Of a stretch of DNA of 64,000 nt, positions 21,320-33,249 are shown piece by piece. How positions within the stretch are numbered: the stretch's first letter is position 1; every line of letters starts with the position of its first letter. Below the pieces are notes generated by a model, which was not told where the DNA came from, did no database searches, and saw only the letters and a program-made list of their open reading frames with translations. Origin of the DNA: Homarus americanus (lineage: Eukaryota; Arthropoda; Malacostraca; Decapoda; Nephropidae); NCBI RefSeq assembly GCF_018991925.1, contig NW_024736071.1, positions 13,447,758 to 13,511,757 on the forward strand. The letters are read 5' to 3'. The translations under genes were made by a program, and so were the position numbers.

Positions 21320-23500
21320 CAGTGGTCCCTCGGTTAACTAACGGTTCGATTGATGAAATTTCGGTTAACGAATTAGCTCCCACGAGGATTTTCAGTTCGA
21401 TTAACGAAATCCTTATGACAAACACGTTTTGTTGTGAGCATCAGCTGATTGGCTAGTCCGCCAATACAGTAATCGGTTCTATGTTTACATTCGTTTCCAG
21501 TGGAGTAAATATCAAGAAGGTTGCGCTCTTTAATATTTTTGCATTTTTTATATTAAAATTATTACGGTAGTCATTTTAAAATTTAGTTAACATATTGATA
21601 ATACATACAGTACAGGGAACTAGTTTTTTGTGCGCCCATCAGCCGTTTGACTCACCTGCCAAAGCGTCTCTGTTTAACTTTGTTTACAGTGGAGGAAACA
21701 TCGTGTTTGTTGGTCTCTTGAATACAGTATATTTACGTTTTTACATTAAAATTATTGGTCATTCTGAAAATTAGTTAATATATTGATAATATATAGCGCA
21801 GTGCAGAGTTGATTTAAATAAAATAATCTTAAATTACAGCTAGTGAACTTAAAATTTTATTGGTGAAATTACTGCATCAAGCATGGGTCCCAAGAAATCT
21901 AGAAAGGCAATTTCATTTCAAGTTAAACCGGAAATTAAGAAACATGAACAAGGCATTAGAACCAATGTACTGAGTAAAGAATATGGCATGTCGGCATCAA
22001 CTGTGTCTACAATTATTGCGCAGAGAGACAAATTTAAAGTGAGAGATAAATCTACCAGAGTGTTTAAAGGTACATCATTAATTCCAGAAACAGAGAGGTT
22101 ACTTCTTATTTGGATTAAAGAAAAACAAATGAAAGGAGATTCCATTTCTACTGAATTTATTTGTGAAAGACCCAGGGAAATATACGAACATTTGAAGGAA
22201 GATCAACCTAGTTCTTCTGAAACTGAGTTTGAAGAGTTTAGGGCCAGCAAAGGCTGGTTCAATAAGTTTAAGAAAAGAAGTGACATTTATAGTGTTGGTA
22301 GGCATGGTGAAGCTGCCAGTGCAGATGAAGAAGGAGCAAAAAAATTTGTAGTGGAGTTCATGGAACTGATGGATGAAAAGAATTATCTTCCACAGTGTTA
22401 AATGTGGATGAAACCTTGCTGTTCTGGAAGGGACATTCATTTCCAGAGATGAAGCTTCTTTACTGGGGCATAAACCCATGAAGGACCGTCTCACTCTATT
22501 GCTTGGTGCCAATGTTTCAGGGAATTTCCGACTGAGCCTATGCTTGTCTACCACTTGAGAACCTCAGGGTGTTCAAGCAACAAAAGGTGGTAAGAGGACA
22601 ACTTGGAGTTTATTGGAAGTCAAACCGTTAGGCATGGGTAACAAGACAGCTCTTTAATGATTGGGCAGTTGAGGTGTTTTGCCCATCTGTGAAGAGTTAC
22701 CTAACCACCAATAAACTTCTTTTAAAGGCTCTTCTCCTTCTGGATAATGCCCCTGGTCATGACCCTGAACTTGCCAGCACTTTGGAGGCTCTATTTGACT
22801 TTGTCAAAGTGTTGTTTTTGCCTCCCAACACTACATCAATCATACAGCCAATGGACCAGAATGTGATCAGCAACTTCAAGAAGTTGTACATGAAGAAAAT
22901 GTTCAGTAGGAGTCATCAGGCAACTTCCACTGATCCTGATCTATCACTGGCACAGTTTTGGAAGATGCAATACAACATCCTGGAGGCTGTAAAATTGATT
23001 GTGTCAGCATGGCAAGAAGTCTCCATTCGATCCCTGAATTCTGCATGGAAAGCACTGTGGCCAACAGCAGTCCATGATTTTGAGGGATTTGAGGAAGAAA
23101 CGGAGTTGGACAAGGAGATTGTGTCCATTGGTCATTCAATGGGACTCGAAGTGGAGGAGGATGATGTTGAAGAGCTTGTGATGTCTCATGAGCAGGAACT
23201 TACCCCCGAAGATTTGAAACAACTGGATGAGATGCTAGAAACAGACAGTGGTGAGGAGGAAAAGGAAAGTGATGACATATGTCTTCTTCAGACTTAAAAG
23301 ATGTTGTTCACCACTGGGAGATGTTCAGGAAACTGGCTTCAAGGCACCCTGATGTGGAAACAACAGAACCGATTTTGTTTACTGTGGAGGACAAAGTGGT
23401 CTCCTTCTTCAAGAACCAGCTAATGATCAGGAGAAGAAATGCCCCACAACGTAAAATTGACAGTTTCTTCTCTAAAAGGCACAATATAAATTTACAATAA
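21320..23500 (+). mobile_element. Alpha-family Tigger transposon with nearly complete transposase
   Basis: The left end CAGTGGTCCCTCGGTTAAC is flanked by TA at 21318. The 560 bp before the transposase match the alpha MITEs. No right terminal repeat follows the coding region, so the 3' end seems lost. The element is antisense to YEATS2. Confidence 0.92.
21883..23497 (+). pseudogene. Tigger transposase with internal frame breaks
   Basis: The first frame (21883-22401) starts MGPKKSRKAISFQVKPEIKK, contains the helix-turn-helix YGMSASTVSTIIAQRDKFK and most of the second DNA-binding helix set (RASKGWFNKFKKRSDIYSV), and stops after YLPQC. A shifted frame continues LNVDETLLFWKGHSFPEM with the first catalytic Asp, with further stops near 22480-22630. 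From 22674 a clean 207-aa frame holds LLLLDNAPGHD (second Asp) and SIIQPMDQNVISNFKKLY (third Asp, DD-D arrangement of pogo/Tigger). The acidic C-terminal region follows, and the last 73 residues are again shifted (23279-23497), ending APQRKIDSFFSK. All three catalytic Asp codons are present but no single frame joins them. Confidence 0.93.
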
Positions 23501-23505
23501 CACAT

Positions 23506-23870
23506 TTGCTGTAATCAGACATATCTAGTTGCCTCAACAATTGCAACCCCAGTTGCAATTGGGGTTGCAATTTCAAATTCTGTGGCATTACTAAGAATAA
23601 CTAAGTCTCTGGTGCATTCTAAGATTAAGAGAGAAAACGGAGGACTCAGGCATCCTGATGTGAGAGAAAATGGACTCGTATGATGGAGGACCAAATAAAA
23701 AAAGCATAGCTACATCTTTTGTGGACTACAGTATTAAGAGTACCCTTTTCATCACTTTGTAATAAATCTAGCCATGCCTATGTGTGTTTATGATATTTAC
23801 CATAACATTATATATATATTTAGTGGGTCTAAATGGTCGTAAAATGGGAAACTTGGGGTTGGGTCTTGGG
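23506..23870. other. Stretch with a small palindrome
   Basis: TTGCAACCCCAGTTGCAATTGGGG around 23540-23570 contains repeated, partly palindromic TTGCAA motifs. Otherwise nothing is recognised. Confidence 0.5.
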
Positions 23871-23960
23871 TGCCTGGAACCAATCAGAATAAATCCCATA
23901 GGTTCTGTACTTTCGTTATCGGCGGGGTCCCAATTAGGCGCGATAACCAAGGGATGACTG
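23870..23960. mobile_element. Kappa-type right end
   Basis: GGCGCGATAACCAAGGGATGACTG before TA is inverse to ends such as CAGTCATGCGCCGGTTATCG at 60899. No matching left end was found nearby. Confidence 0.5.
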
Positions 23961-24159
23961 TACTGTACTGTATATACTTGTGACACTGGCCAGTTGCTTC
24001 TGGTGTTATGGTACAGGGGTACCAAGTGACAGCACTAGGATCCCGCTTCCTCTATCAAGGAATAAACAATTAAAATTTAAATTGAAAAAAAAAACATTCA
24101 AATAATGGGACGTAGCGAACCTAAATGGCCCTAGAGCGGGCACAGTCACGTATGCATCG

Positions 24160-25670
24160 CGTATTCTTATAGATTGTGCTGCCAGGCGTACGTTATCTAG
24201 TGAATTTAGTCAATATTGTACAGTAACAATGGACCTAAGTGCAAACCTGTATTGTACATGTACTAAATGATTACGGTACTAAAATTGTTATGTCTATTGC
24301 AAATATAGCTTGTTTATACAGGTATTCAAATAAATTACTATCTTACAAGAATCCCTCCAATGTAAGTTATATTCACCCAGGTCGTTTGGGTGGCAAATTA
24401 TGAGAAGAGCTTAGTCACTCTTAAGTAATGATAAATAAACACACAGGCAGGCCTTCAGCGCCAACTGTCAAATCTTATCTCAAATAAATAAACAAACAAA
24501 CGCCAGACATTCTGTCACCTCACCTCCCCCCCCTCTTCCCACACGCTACTTCCTTCCTTGTGTTCCCAGACAAAAGATTGGTGATTTCTTTATGTTTATT
24601 TTATATAATATCTCAGACTAAAGTTAGGATAATATAATTTGCATTGCTGAAATCCTTGCAAGACAGAGATTAATTTAAATATAAGCATCATATATTTTGC
24701 TCAAGATATAAAAAATGTAGTACATTAGTGTACAATACTGTAGTACATTTTATAAAAAGTTTTTCAACTGTATTTTTGGGTAGATTTACATAAATTTCTT
24801 CATTTATTTTCATCCATTTACATGCACACACCATACTAAAATAAACGTAAAAGAAATAAATGACCTTAGTGCAAAGCTGGAGTGCACATGTACTAATTTG
24901 ATTACGGTACTAAAATTGTTATGTCTAGTGCGAATTACAACATGTTTATATTCAAATAAATCAGTATCTTACAAGAATCCCAGCAATGTTAATTATATTC
25001 TCCTAGGTCATTTCACTGGCATTTTAAAATGAAAGAAGCTTAGTAGGACTGTTAAATAAACACACAGAGACCTTCGGCTCAAACTTATCACCTCAACCCC
25101 CCCACCCCTCGCTGGCTGGCTGTCCCTCCCAGCCAGGGTTTTAGGCTTACAGTTTTTATCTTATATAATATCTCAGACTAAAGTTAGGAGATTATAATTT
25201 GCATTGCTGGAATCCTTGCAAGACAGCCAATAATTTGAATATAAACGTCATATATTTTGCTCAAGAGATAAAAATTTTGTACATTAGTGTACAGTACTGT
25301 AGTACATTTTATAAAAAAATTTTTCAACTGTATTTTTGGGTAGATTTACATAGATTTCTTCATTTATTTTCATCCATTTACATGCACACACCATACTAAA
25401 AGAAACGTAAAAGAAATAAATGACCTTAGTGCAAAGCTGGAGTGCACATGTACTAATTTGATTACGGTACTAAAATTGTTTTGTCTAGTGCAAATTATAG
25501 CATGTTTATATTCAAATTAATCAGTATCTTACAAGAATCCCAGCAATGTTAATTATATTCACCCAGGTCATGTCACTGTCTTTTTATAAGAGAGAAGCTT
25601 AGTCACCTAAGAACTGATAAATATACAGGTACACGCGTCAGACCTTGGGCCGGTGCCCAACTTTCAAACA
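24160..25670. mobile_element. Kappa-family element K1 with long foldback modules
   Basis: Modules at about 24615-25020 and 25165-25570 each have arms GCATTGCTGGAATCCTTGC and CAAGAATCCCAGCAATG around a loop of about 250 bp. A partial arm is at 24300-24390. The whole block matches the inverse of 60899-62705, including GTTATCTAGTGAATTTAGTC at 24192. Exact ends were not resolved. Confidence 0.78.
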
Positions 25671-25675
25671 AACTA

Positions 25676-25780
25676 CAGTAAAACCTCGATTAACCGACCA
25701 CATATGGAGGGAAGGGACCGACGGATAATCCAAAAGGCCGGTTAATACTAGTACATAAAGTCTACGGAAATAAAACATAC
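25676..25780. mobile_element. Left end of another Tigger-type element
   Basis: CAGTAAAACCTCGATTAACC after TA, followed by GGGACCGACGGATAATCC. The terminal sequence is close to that of known Tigger elements of other animals. The right end was not seen. Confidence 0.55.
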
Positions 25781-26069
25781 ATTTTCAAAGTACCTTTCCC
25801 TAACCTACCTCATTTAATTCCCTCTATTCATTTTTGTTCATTTGCCATTCATATTTCAATAGATTTTGCTTTAAAACATTAACCACTTTAGTAAATAAAT
25901 ATGAACCAGCACAGAAACCGTGAATAAGAAATGGAAAAGTCAAAGAACATGTGTCATCACAAAAAATGTGACCAAGTCCCAGGTTGCTGATCTGAATTTC
26001 TACCTCATTTACACACAATTGCAGGGTCTCAATTGCTTCTCTTACTATTGACAACACAACACACACATA

Positions 26070-26292
26070 TATTGAAGTACAGGAAACTAGTTTTATGCGC
26101 GCCAAACAGCCTGTCAACACACCAAACAGGCGTCAGTCTCTGTGTCTTTTCAGTGGAGGTAACATCTTGCTTCAGACTCTATTCAACATAAACGCTTTTT
26201 TTCTGTGTTTTCAGTCAGATTATTGGTCATTTTGAAATTTATTTTACATATTGATGATATATAGCGCATTGCAGTGTTAATTTAAAAAAAAT
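26070..26292. mobile_element. Alpha-family fragment, runs into the gap
   Basis: It matches 16770-16990 (ACAGGAAACTAGTTTTATGC, CAGTGGAGGTAACATCTTGC). Confidence 0.8.
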
Positions 26293-26392
26293 NNNNNNNN
26301 NNNNNNNNNNNNNNNNNNNNNNNNNNNNNNNNNNNNNNNNNNNNNNNNNNNNNNNNNNNNNNNNNNNNNNNNNNNNNNNNNNNNNNNNNNNN
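26293..26392. other. Assembly gap (100 N)
   Basis: Exactly 100 N, the usual placeholder for a gap of unknown size. An alpha fragment is on the left and a gamma fragment on the right. Confidence 0.99.
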
Positions 26393-26912
<520 letters not shown>

Positions 26913-26919
26913 CATTCTG

Positions 26920-28350
26920 TGGTCCGGAAACTCCCGTGGTCCGGAACGATTTTAGTTTGTCCAATAGGTAGATAGGCAGTTTTTTTTACTTATCTGAATT
27001 ATTATTATTATTACAGGAGTATTAAATTTTTGCCCCTCAGGCCTCAATGTGGGTCAGTGACCTATGCCCGGGTGGGCTAATCCCCTTAAAAAAAAAAAAA
27101 AAAAGCCGCGGGAAATTAAGGTTTGTTTACATCCGGCAGTTCGGCTGCTCTCTCTCTCTCTCTCTCTGCTTGTCTATACAGAGTACAACATTTAACCCTT
27201 CAATATATATGAGCAGTAAATAAGTGTTGCTTTCATATTCTTATGTAGAGTAATGACGATATGTTTTCATGTGCGCACTTACATACGCGCAGTCTCACTT
27301 TTTTTTACCATTAATGGTTAGCTACTTATATTGTTCCATTTATTAACATTAAATAACATTACAGGTACTTCAAACAACCATATTAATTTTTTTACATTAA
27401 TTTTACTACAGCTAAAATCAGGGTCTTATTTTCTTCAGTTTTATATGTAGAACCAATCAGTCACTGGTTTCGTAAGCTTTAACATAGTAATGCCGGCAGC
27501 CATCTCGTCTCCTCTAATATTCCACGTATTATTAATAATTTGTATTGTTAATTTTGCACACATACATTAATTCAATAAAAACAAATTCAGAAACATTAAT
27601 TAAAATATACAGGTATATGAACAGTAAATAAGTGTTGCTTTCATATTCTTATGTAAAGTAATGACGATATGTTTTCACGTGTGCGCATGCGCACTTACAT
27701 ATGCGATCTCTCTTTTTTCTTTACCATTAACGTAAGCTACTTCTATTGTTCCATTTATTAACATTAAATAACATTACTTAAAGCAACCATATTAATTTTA
27801 CTACAGCTACAACCAAGGTCTTATTTTCTTCAGTTTTATATGTCGAACCAGTCAGTCACTGGTTTTGTAATCAACGAAAACAATGCTGTGTCATTTCCTT
27901 GTGTGTTTTAATATTCTACGTATTATTAATGAATTGTATTGCTCATTTTGCACACATAAACATTAATTCAATAAAAAAGACACTCAGTAATAAACAATAA
28001 TGAATCTTTTGTACATAAGAGAAATGACGCTGTTTACACGCTTATGCACGTCGTCTGCACGTTGGCGGGCCGTTCAAACCCGTCGAAATTCAAGTTTCCG
28101 CCGTCAAAATTTGTATTTATTTATTTTTTTGTTCCAATAAAATATGTTAAAAATTAAAAACTCGCAAAATTTGAGAAGCTACTATACGACATTTAACCCT
28201 TCAATATGTCTTCAAAGAGACCATGATGCAGAGAAAGTGGTGCTAGTGCTTCCAAGCATAAGCACAAGTCACTATCTATCCAGGAAAAGGGTGAATTTCC
28301 ATGGTCCGGCACCAGTTAGGTCCCAAGGTTGCCGGACTAGAGAGGTACAG
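26920..28350. mobile_element. Epsilon-related element with GGTCCGG ends
   Basis: The left part has GTGGTCCGGAAACTCC and the right part GTTGCCGGACTAGAGAGG. Two tandem copies of about 400 bp (27205-27600 and 27610-28000) share GTAAATAAGTGTTGCTTTC and TTGTTCCATTTATTAACATT and match the elements at 12400-14024 and 50434-51443. Confidence 0.65.
26998..27104 (+). mobile_element. 3'-truncated LINE copy with poly(A)
   Basis: GGCCTCAATGTGGGTCAGTG, then GGGTGGGCTAATCCCCTT and an A run. This is the 3' end of the LINE at 35385-37440 in opposite orientation, nested in the epsilon-related element. Confidence 0.82.
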
Positions 28351-28352
28351 CC

Positions 28353-28386
28353 TGTATGTATGTATGTATGTATGTATGTATGTATG

Positions 28387-28474
<88 letters not shown>
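28353..28474. repeat. TGTA then TA microsatellite
   Basis: (TATG)n at 28353-28390, then (TA)n to 28474. Confidence 0.97.
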
Positions 28475-28476
<2 letters not shown>

Positions 28477-29041
28477 GGTAAAATTTCTATGAACACACCA
28501 CACACAATCTACTCTAAACACATTTAATTCCCTGGAATCTTAGATAAGAAACAGTGACAACTTCTTGTAATTTATCTTGCTGTACCTAAGGGTCCATTGA
28601 ACTATAAATGGAACAGTAGTTTTCACTACTGATCTGAATGACTCGCTGGTCAAACAACACAATGATCCAATCAATGATTCAAGGATCCTAATTTGACTGG
28701 GCAAGTAGCTCCTTATAGCATAAACAAAGCTTACACTCATAATAGGTCCTGCTGCTCAACATAACAAGCCTTCTGTCAATTGTAGGCTGCCAGGGGGTTG
28801 TTTAGCAGTGAGAAATCATGAAGGTCCAGCATTGAGGATGTGTATGCCATAAAACAAAAATATTCTTATCAAAACACTTTACTTCAATATCACTGCACTA
28901 GTTTTGATGTATATTTAACTGGAGCAACTATGAGACTACAGTATTTCATATTTTATGCTTTAACAAGATTTGCTGTATGAATAAAACCTTAAAACCAAGT
29001 TAATAAAAAAAAAGGAAGAAAGGAGACAAAACACAATACAT
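28475..29041. other. Intron stretch, nothing recognised
   Basis: No conserved coding sequence or repeat end seen. Short minus-strand frames here lack splice support. Confidence 0.5.
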
Positions 29042-29049
29042 CTATACAC

Positions 29050-29191
29050 CTGTGCGTAGTGGAGCTCTGGGTGGTGTAGGTGTGTGGGCATGACGCCTAG
29101 CCCAAGCTACTATCCTGCCCACACTCCACGATTCTCTGCTACTAACTTGGTACTGATCAAGGTGATGTTTAACCTCTCGTGCTCTCTGGAA
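29050..29191 (-). CDS. YEATS2: YEATS2 exon with the FQRA helix and WARRHAHTP motif
   Basis: The acceptor is ATTTTATAG and the donor GTGTATAG. The exon starts FQRAREVKHHLDQY and continues to IVAWARRHAHTPTPP. The human protein reads AAEWQRAMTMRKVL and later IAHWCRCHGYTPPDP in the same order and spacing, so this is the direct continuation of the exon at 29941-30115. The length is 142 bp. It enters in phase 0 and leaves after one base (G), which combines with AT at the start of the exon at 20921 to give Asp. The weaker GTGTAT donor is acceptable because ACAG precedes it. Confidence 0.93.
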
Positions 29192-29809
29192 CTATAAAAT
29201 TAAAAGTAACTATAAGTAAGTTTTTCATTAAAAAATATTGAAGATAACAGTAAATGAGAAAAAACAAATTATTGGACTTGGTCCATTCAGAAAAATCAAG
29301 GAGCTAGTTTAAAAGATACTGCTACTGTAGTCTTTCCTCTCAAAATGTTTTTGTTTTCCCTTTGTACACTTTTACCCTAAAACACCACATGATGGTCTGC
29401 CACATATTATTAAATTCCAATAGTTTTTATCAATGAATATTATTTGTTTTTCAGTTTTTCCATATGCTGTTTTTTCTTCTTTCTTCTACTTTGCAACTTT
29501 TTCCTGTTTCCCTATTCTTATATTTTACATAATGTTTACCCACTGTGGCAACCAGGACACCTTGCCATCAGGTAATCATGACTAACCCATGAAAGTGTAG
29601 AATGTAACAGTAAAACGATGATGATTGAGCAGTTATACAGTAGCTTTAAAAGGCCTCCTGCTTCTATAGGGTAACCTGTGTACTTGATCTACCAAATTTG
29701 AAGAAGATGGATGTGACAAAGAAGACAGTGATCTGTTTTCCCAATAGATTAAAACTTCAGCCATCGTGATAATTATGGGTGTGGTCAACTGACCTAAAAT
29801 CCCCTGCAG

Positions 29810-29872
29810 GGTATGCATAATAATAATAATAATAATATTAATATTAATAAAAAATAATAATAATAATAGCTG
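29810..29872. repeat. TAA microsatellite in the short intron
   Basis: Interrupted (TAA)n within the 749-bp intron between the exons at 29941-30115 and 29050-29191. Confidence 0.9.
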
Positions 29873-29940
29873 TTTGGTCTTAGAATGTATGCTCGGAAAG
29901 ATGCATGTTGTACATGATAAAAAGTTGATATTACACTTAC

Positions 29941-30115
29941 TTCTGCAGCACGCTGCTTCCCCAATGGCCAGCACAGAAATTCTTCGCGAGATTTGGCACA
30001 AAAGGGTAACACTTGGGAATATTTATATTGGTGTTGATCCAGTGGCAATGCTCTCACCCAAACATACACACACTTGTCAGTAGAAGTACATCTTTTGCAC
30101 ACTGCTTCCAGCTGT
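29941..30115 (-). CDS. YEATS2: YEATS2 exon with the GKQRAAE motif
   Basis: The exon follows TTTTACCAG and ends GCAGAA before GTAAGTG. The preceding exon ends with AG, so the junction codon is AGA and reading continues QLEAVCKRCTSTDKC. Near its end it reads CAKSREEFLCWPLGKQRAAE, which matches the SAKSVEQYYGWNIGKRRAAE stretch of human YEATS2 very well. That motif sits just before the WQRA helix in the conserved region ahead of the C-terminal histone fold. The length is 175 bp and it exits in phase 0. The next exon, only 749 bp away, supplies the FQRA continuation. This is among the shortest introns of the gene and the only one here without a recognisable transposon. Confidence 0.93.
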
Positions 30116-30117
30116 CT

Positions 30118-30684
30118 GGTAAAACAAAGGAAATAATTACACTAATACTATAATTCAGACCTTTCATATATAACAAGACATTTCTGATCACCGAGCTCAG
30201 ATGTTCAGGCAAAATGCCCATTTTTGCAAATTAAATATAAAATTACCTATTTTGTCTATTTTCACTGATTTTTTATTACAGTATTCTGTCATTAAGAGAA
30301 ACCCCTATATGTTTTCAATAATTATTTGGGTGTCCTTAACGAAAATCGCTCCGTCCTCCATGGCCTGGACTGTACAGTTTGAGTTGGTTACTTCTCTTTC
30401 GAACACAGTTGCACACATTTCACTTACAATGCCTAAAGTGAGCTCTTCTTCAAAACTTAACTTATTTGAAAAGTTTGGTAGCAACGTGTTGTCTATCGAT
30501 GGGGCAGTACAGTATTATTTTGCATAATGTGCAAAAAATCAGTGAACTACAAGAAGTACTGTACTTTGTTTCTCAACATTTACCGGTAGAGACTTCTAAG
30601 CACAAAGCTGCTGCTGCTGCTGCTTGCAAAACTGGCTAACAGAGTACAGTACAGTACATGCCTTCTTATTTCATATACTACAGC
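30118..30684. other. Intron stretch, nothing recognised
   Basis: A plus-strand open frame at 30201-30527 has no recognisable family. Confidence 0.45.
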
Positions 30685-30692
30685 CTCTAGTA

Positions 30693-31977
30693 CAGCGATT
30701 TTCAACCAATGTGCCGCGGCACATTAGTGTGCAGCGAAGCATCCGTAGTTATGCCGCGTGAGTTTAAATAGCATTTGGATACGTTTTGACATTAGTGGTT
30801 CTTTTATGGAGTGCATTAAACTCCTTTTTTTTTCAATAATGCAATAAATAAACAAATGAGTTGTTCATTAAAAGCCCAAATGGCAGTTTTAAATTCTCTC
30901 CTTAATTCCGTAGTGTAGATCCACCGATCTCCACTGCCAGCCGTAAGATGCGGTAATGAGCATGTGTGAGTGCAATGAAGTTGCATTCCTGGCTAATATA
31001 TTCCAAGCCTTGAACACTCTTAATAAGAGTATGCAGGGAAAGAATGAAAATATTCTGAGTTGTACTGACAAAGTTAGCTCTTTTAAGGAAAAACTAACAC
31101 TGTGGGGAGCCAGAATAAAATAAGAGAACAATGTTGAAATACTTGAACTGACAAAAGGTTGCAGACTGGACAAAAATCTTGTCAGTTTAATTCTACAGTT
31201 TGTAACTTCTGAGTAAAAACATTAAAAAGTATTTCCCATCACTTGATGTATCTTCCTTGAACTGGGTGAGAGATCCGTGAGTGCGAGTCGGCAGGATTAA
31301 CTGTTGCCGAAGAGGATGAGCTGACAGAAATCAGAAACGACAGAGGACTGAAACCGAAGCACCTATCAACAGATATGACTTCATTCTGGTTGTCCCTTCG
31401 AGAGGAATACCCCATCATTACAAAGAAGGCAATTGATGCACGTCTTCCTTTCTCAACATTGTATCTGTGTGAAGCTGGCTTCTCTGCTATGAACACAATG
31501 AAAAGCAAGAACAGGTCGCGGCTTCAAACACTGGAGGAGGCCTTGAGGGTATGCCTGTCAACCATTCGACCTCGGACATGGAACATCGTGAGACAACACC
31601 AAGCACAGGTTTCCCACTGATATTTTTATGTAAGCAAAGACCTTTTATTTTTACTCACATTTATATTTGAATACAATCTATATCTGAAAGTTTCATATAA
31701 TTTTTTAATGAATGGCATCTTTTTCAATGACATCTTGTTTCAATGTGTAGTAATAACAAATATGCACAAAACTTTCAAATTATTTTGAAAACCATGATCA
31801 AAAATACACTTTTGGCAATAAAATTAATAAATTATTATTTTTTTAAATTATGAACACAGTCTTATCATTAATTTTCTTTTAAATTATCAAATCTATCCTT
31901 AAATATTGATGGTGTGCCTCGACCATTTTAGTGCCTGGCTCACTGTGCCGTGAGATGAAAAAGGTTGAAAATCACTG
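30693..31977 (+). mobile_element. hAT transposon, internally deleted, perfect 8-bp target duplication
   Basis: The ends CAGCGATTTTCAACC and GGTTGAAAATCACTG differ at one position. CTCTAGTA is at 30685-30692 and 31978-31985. The element keeps the 3' part of a transposase at 31300-31617. Confidence 0.96.
31300..31620 (+). pseudogene. hAT transposase C-terminal dimerisation region
   Basis: It reads FWLSLREEYPIITKKAIDAR, then LPFSTLYLCEAGFSAMNTMK and NRSRLQ. The LPF-x-x-TYLCE-x-GFS block is the hAT dimerisation domain as in ZBED5/FAM200-like proteins. The frame is open to a stop at 31618 (ends QAQVSH). The BED finger and catalytic core are missing, so this is a relic of a larger gene. Confidence 0.88.
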
Positions 31978-31989
31978 CTCTAGTAGGCA

Positions 31990-32960
31990 ATCTCACTTTT
32001 TTTTAAAATGTGTGCAAGGCATTCGTTCATGTCAACATTCCTCTGCGGAAACTGGAAAAAAAAATCTTAAGTATTTTTGGGTAAAATATGCTAAAGAGAA
32101 TGTACCATGCAAGACTATTTTATGGAAAAATTATGAGGATACCTGTAAATGCATCTTTTTTTTTTACCCACATTATCTCTCTGAGAAGCAGTAAAGTTTC
32201 AAAGGAGAAAAATTATAAATTGCAAATTTTGCAACAAGTTGATTGGTTTCTATCATTTACTTTTCTAATAGTGTTGTAATTTTATGCATAGAATATTTGC
32301 ATATTTATTTTTTGAAGTACTGTACTGTAAAATAATTACAGTACAGTACTATGTAATGCCTTTGTTGGCTGTTTGTCTTGACGATATGCCCGATGTTTTT
32401 AAAATATTTTAAATGTTTAAACTTTTGGGCTCTACAGTACATAAAAAAAAAAAAAAAAAAAAAATAACCTAGCCCTAATGTCAGGCTTTTCAGATCACAT
32501 CTCAATGCAAGCAAATTTGTCTTCTAACTCTTAAAAAAAGGTGGTGGTTTCGGTCATTCATGACCAATGAAAATTGGATTTGGGAACGTAATCCTCGATT
32601 TATGATTGATGGGCTATGATGAACTTGCTAACAAATGGCGGAGTTTAGGTGTTGAGAGCACTGTTGAATGTACCCCATTTAAGAAATTTAACAGAACCCA
32701 CCAAAGCTTGAAAAGAAAACTGAGGACTAGCCTAAGTTACTTTCTACAACCATACAGCCTATGTTGGGATAGTCCTCATTAGCCCTTAAACATCAGCAAT
32801 CATAAACAGATGATGGGTATCTTTTGTCCGACAACAACAGTGTGGAAAGACCCCTTGCTGCAGTAGTGTTGCCGTGACACCCAGAAAAATTAGTAAAATA
32901 TTATGGGAATCAAAAGTGAGGGTGAGATTGAAGAATTAGTCTATTGGCGGCCTAAATTTT
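31990..32960. other. Intron stretch with homopolymers only
   Basis: T run at 32156-32165, A run at 32443-32464 and repeated GTACTGTA. No gene or transposon end recognised. Confidence 0.5.
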
Positions 32961-32969
32961 ATAGAGATA

Positions 32970-33247
32970 TACAGGCAGCCACCACTACTTTCGCCGGAGG
33001 TTTCGTCACGCTCCCCGATGGCGAAATCCTCCATTACAGCAAAAGTGTGTAGCGGCCTGCTCCAAGTGTCTGTTTAACCTAACCTTAGTACAAAGTCTAT
33101 TGGTGTCCTCAATTTTATAGAGGTTAGCCACCCGAAGTCAATAAGAGACAAAGAAATAATCCAAGCAGCCACCACTATCTAGCCTAAACTGTTTAGCCTG
33201 ACCGTGGTAAATTCTAACGGGGGACCTTAAATTTTATAGAATAATAA
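32970..33247. repeat. Repeat X, left part
   Basis: It contains CCACTACTTTCGCCGGAGG and GTCACGCTCCCCGATGGC. The same 55-bp block recurs directly at 34922-34974, on the other side of gamma element D3. Confidence 0.75.
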
Positions 33248-33249
33248 TA

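Noticed and set aside
24600..25600. A CRISPR-like array
   Set aside because: The repeats are long, few, palindromic over more than 100 bp and carry transposon-like flanks in a eukaryotic genome.
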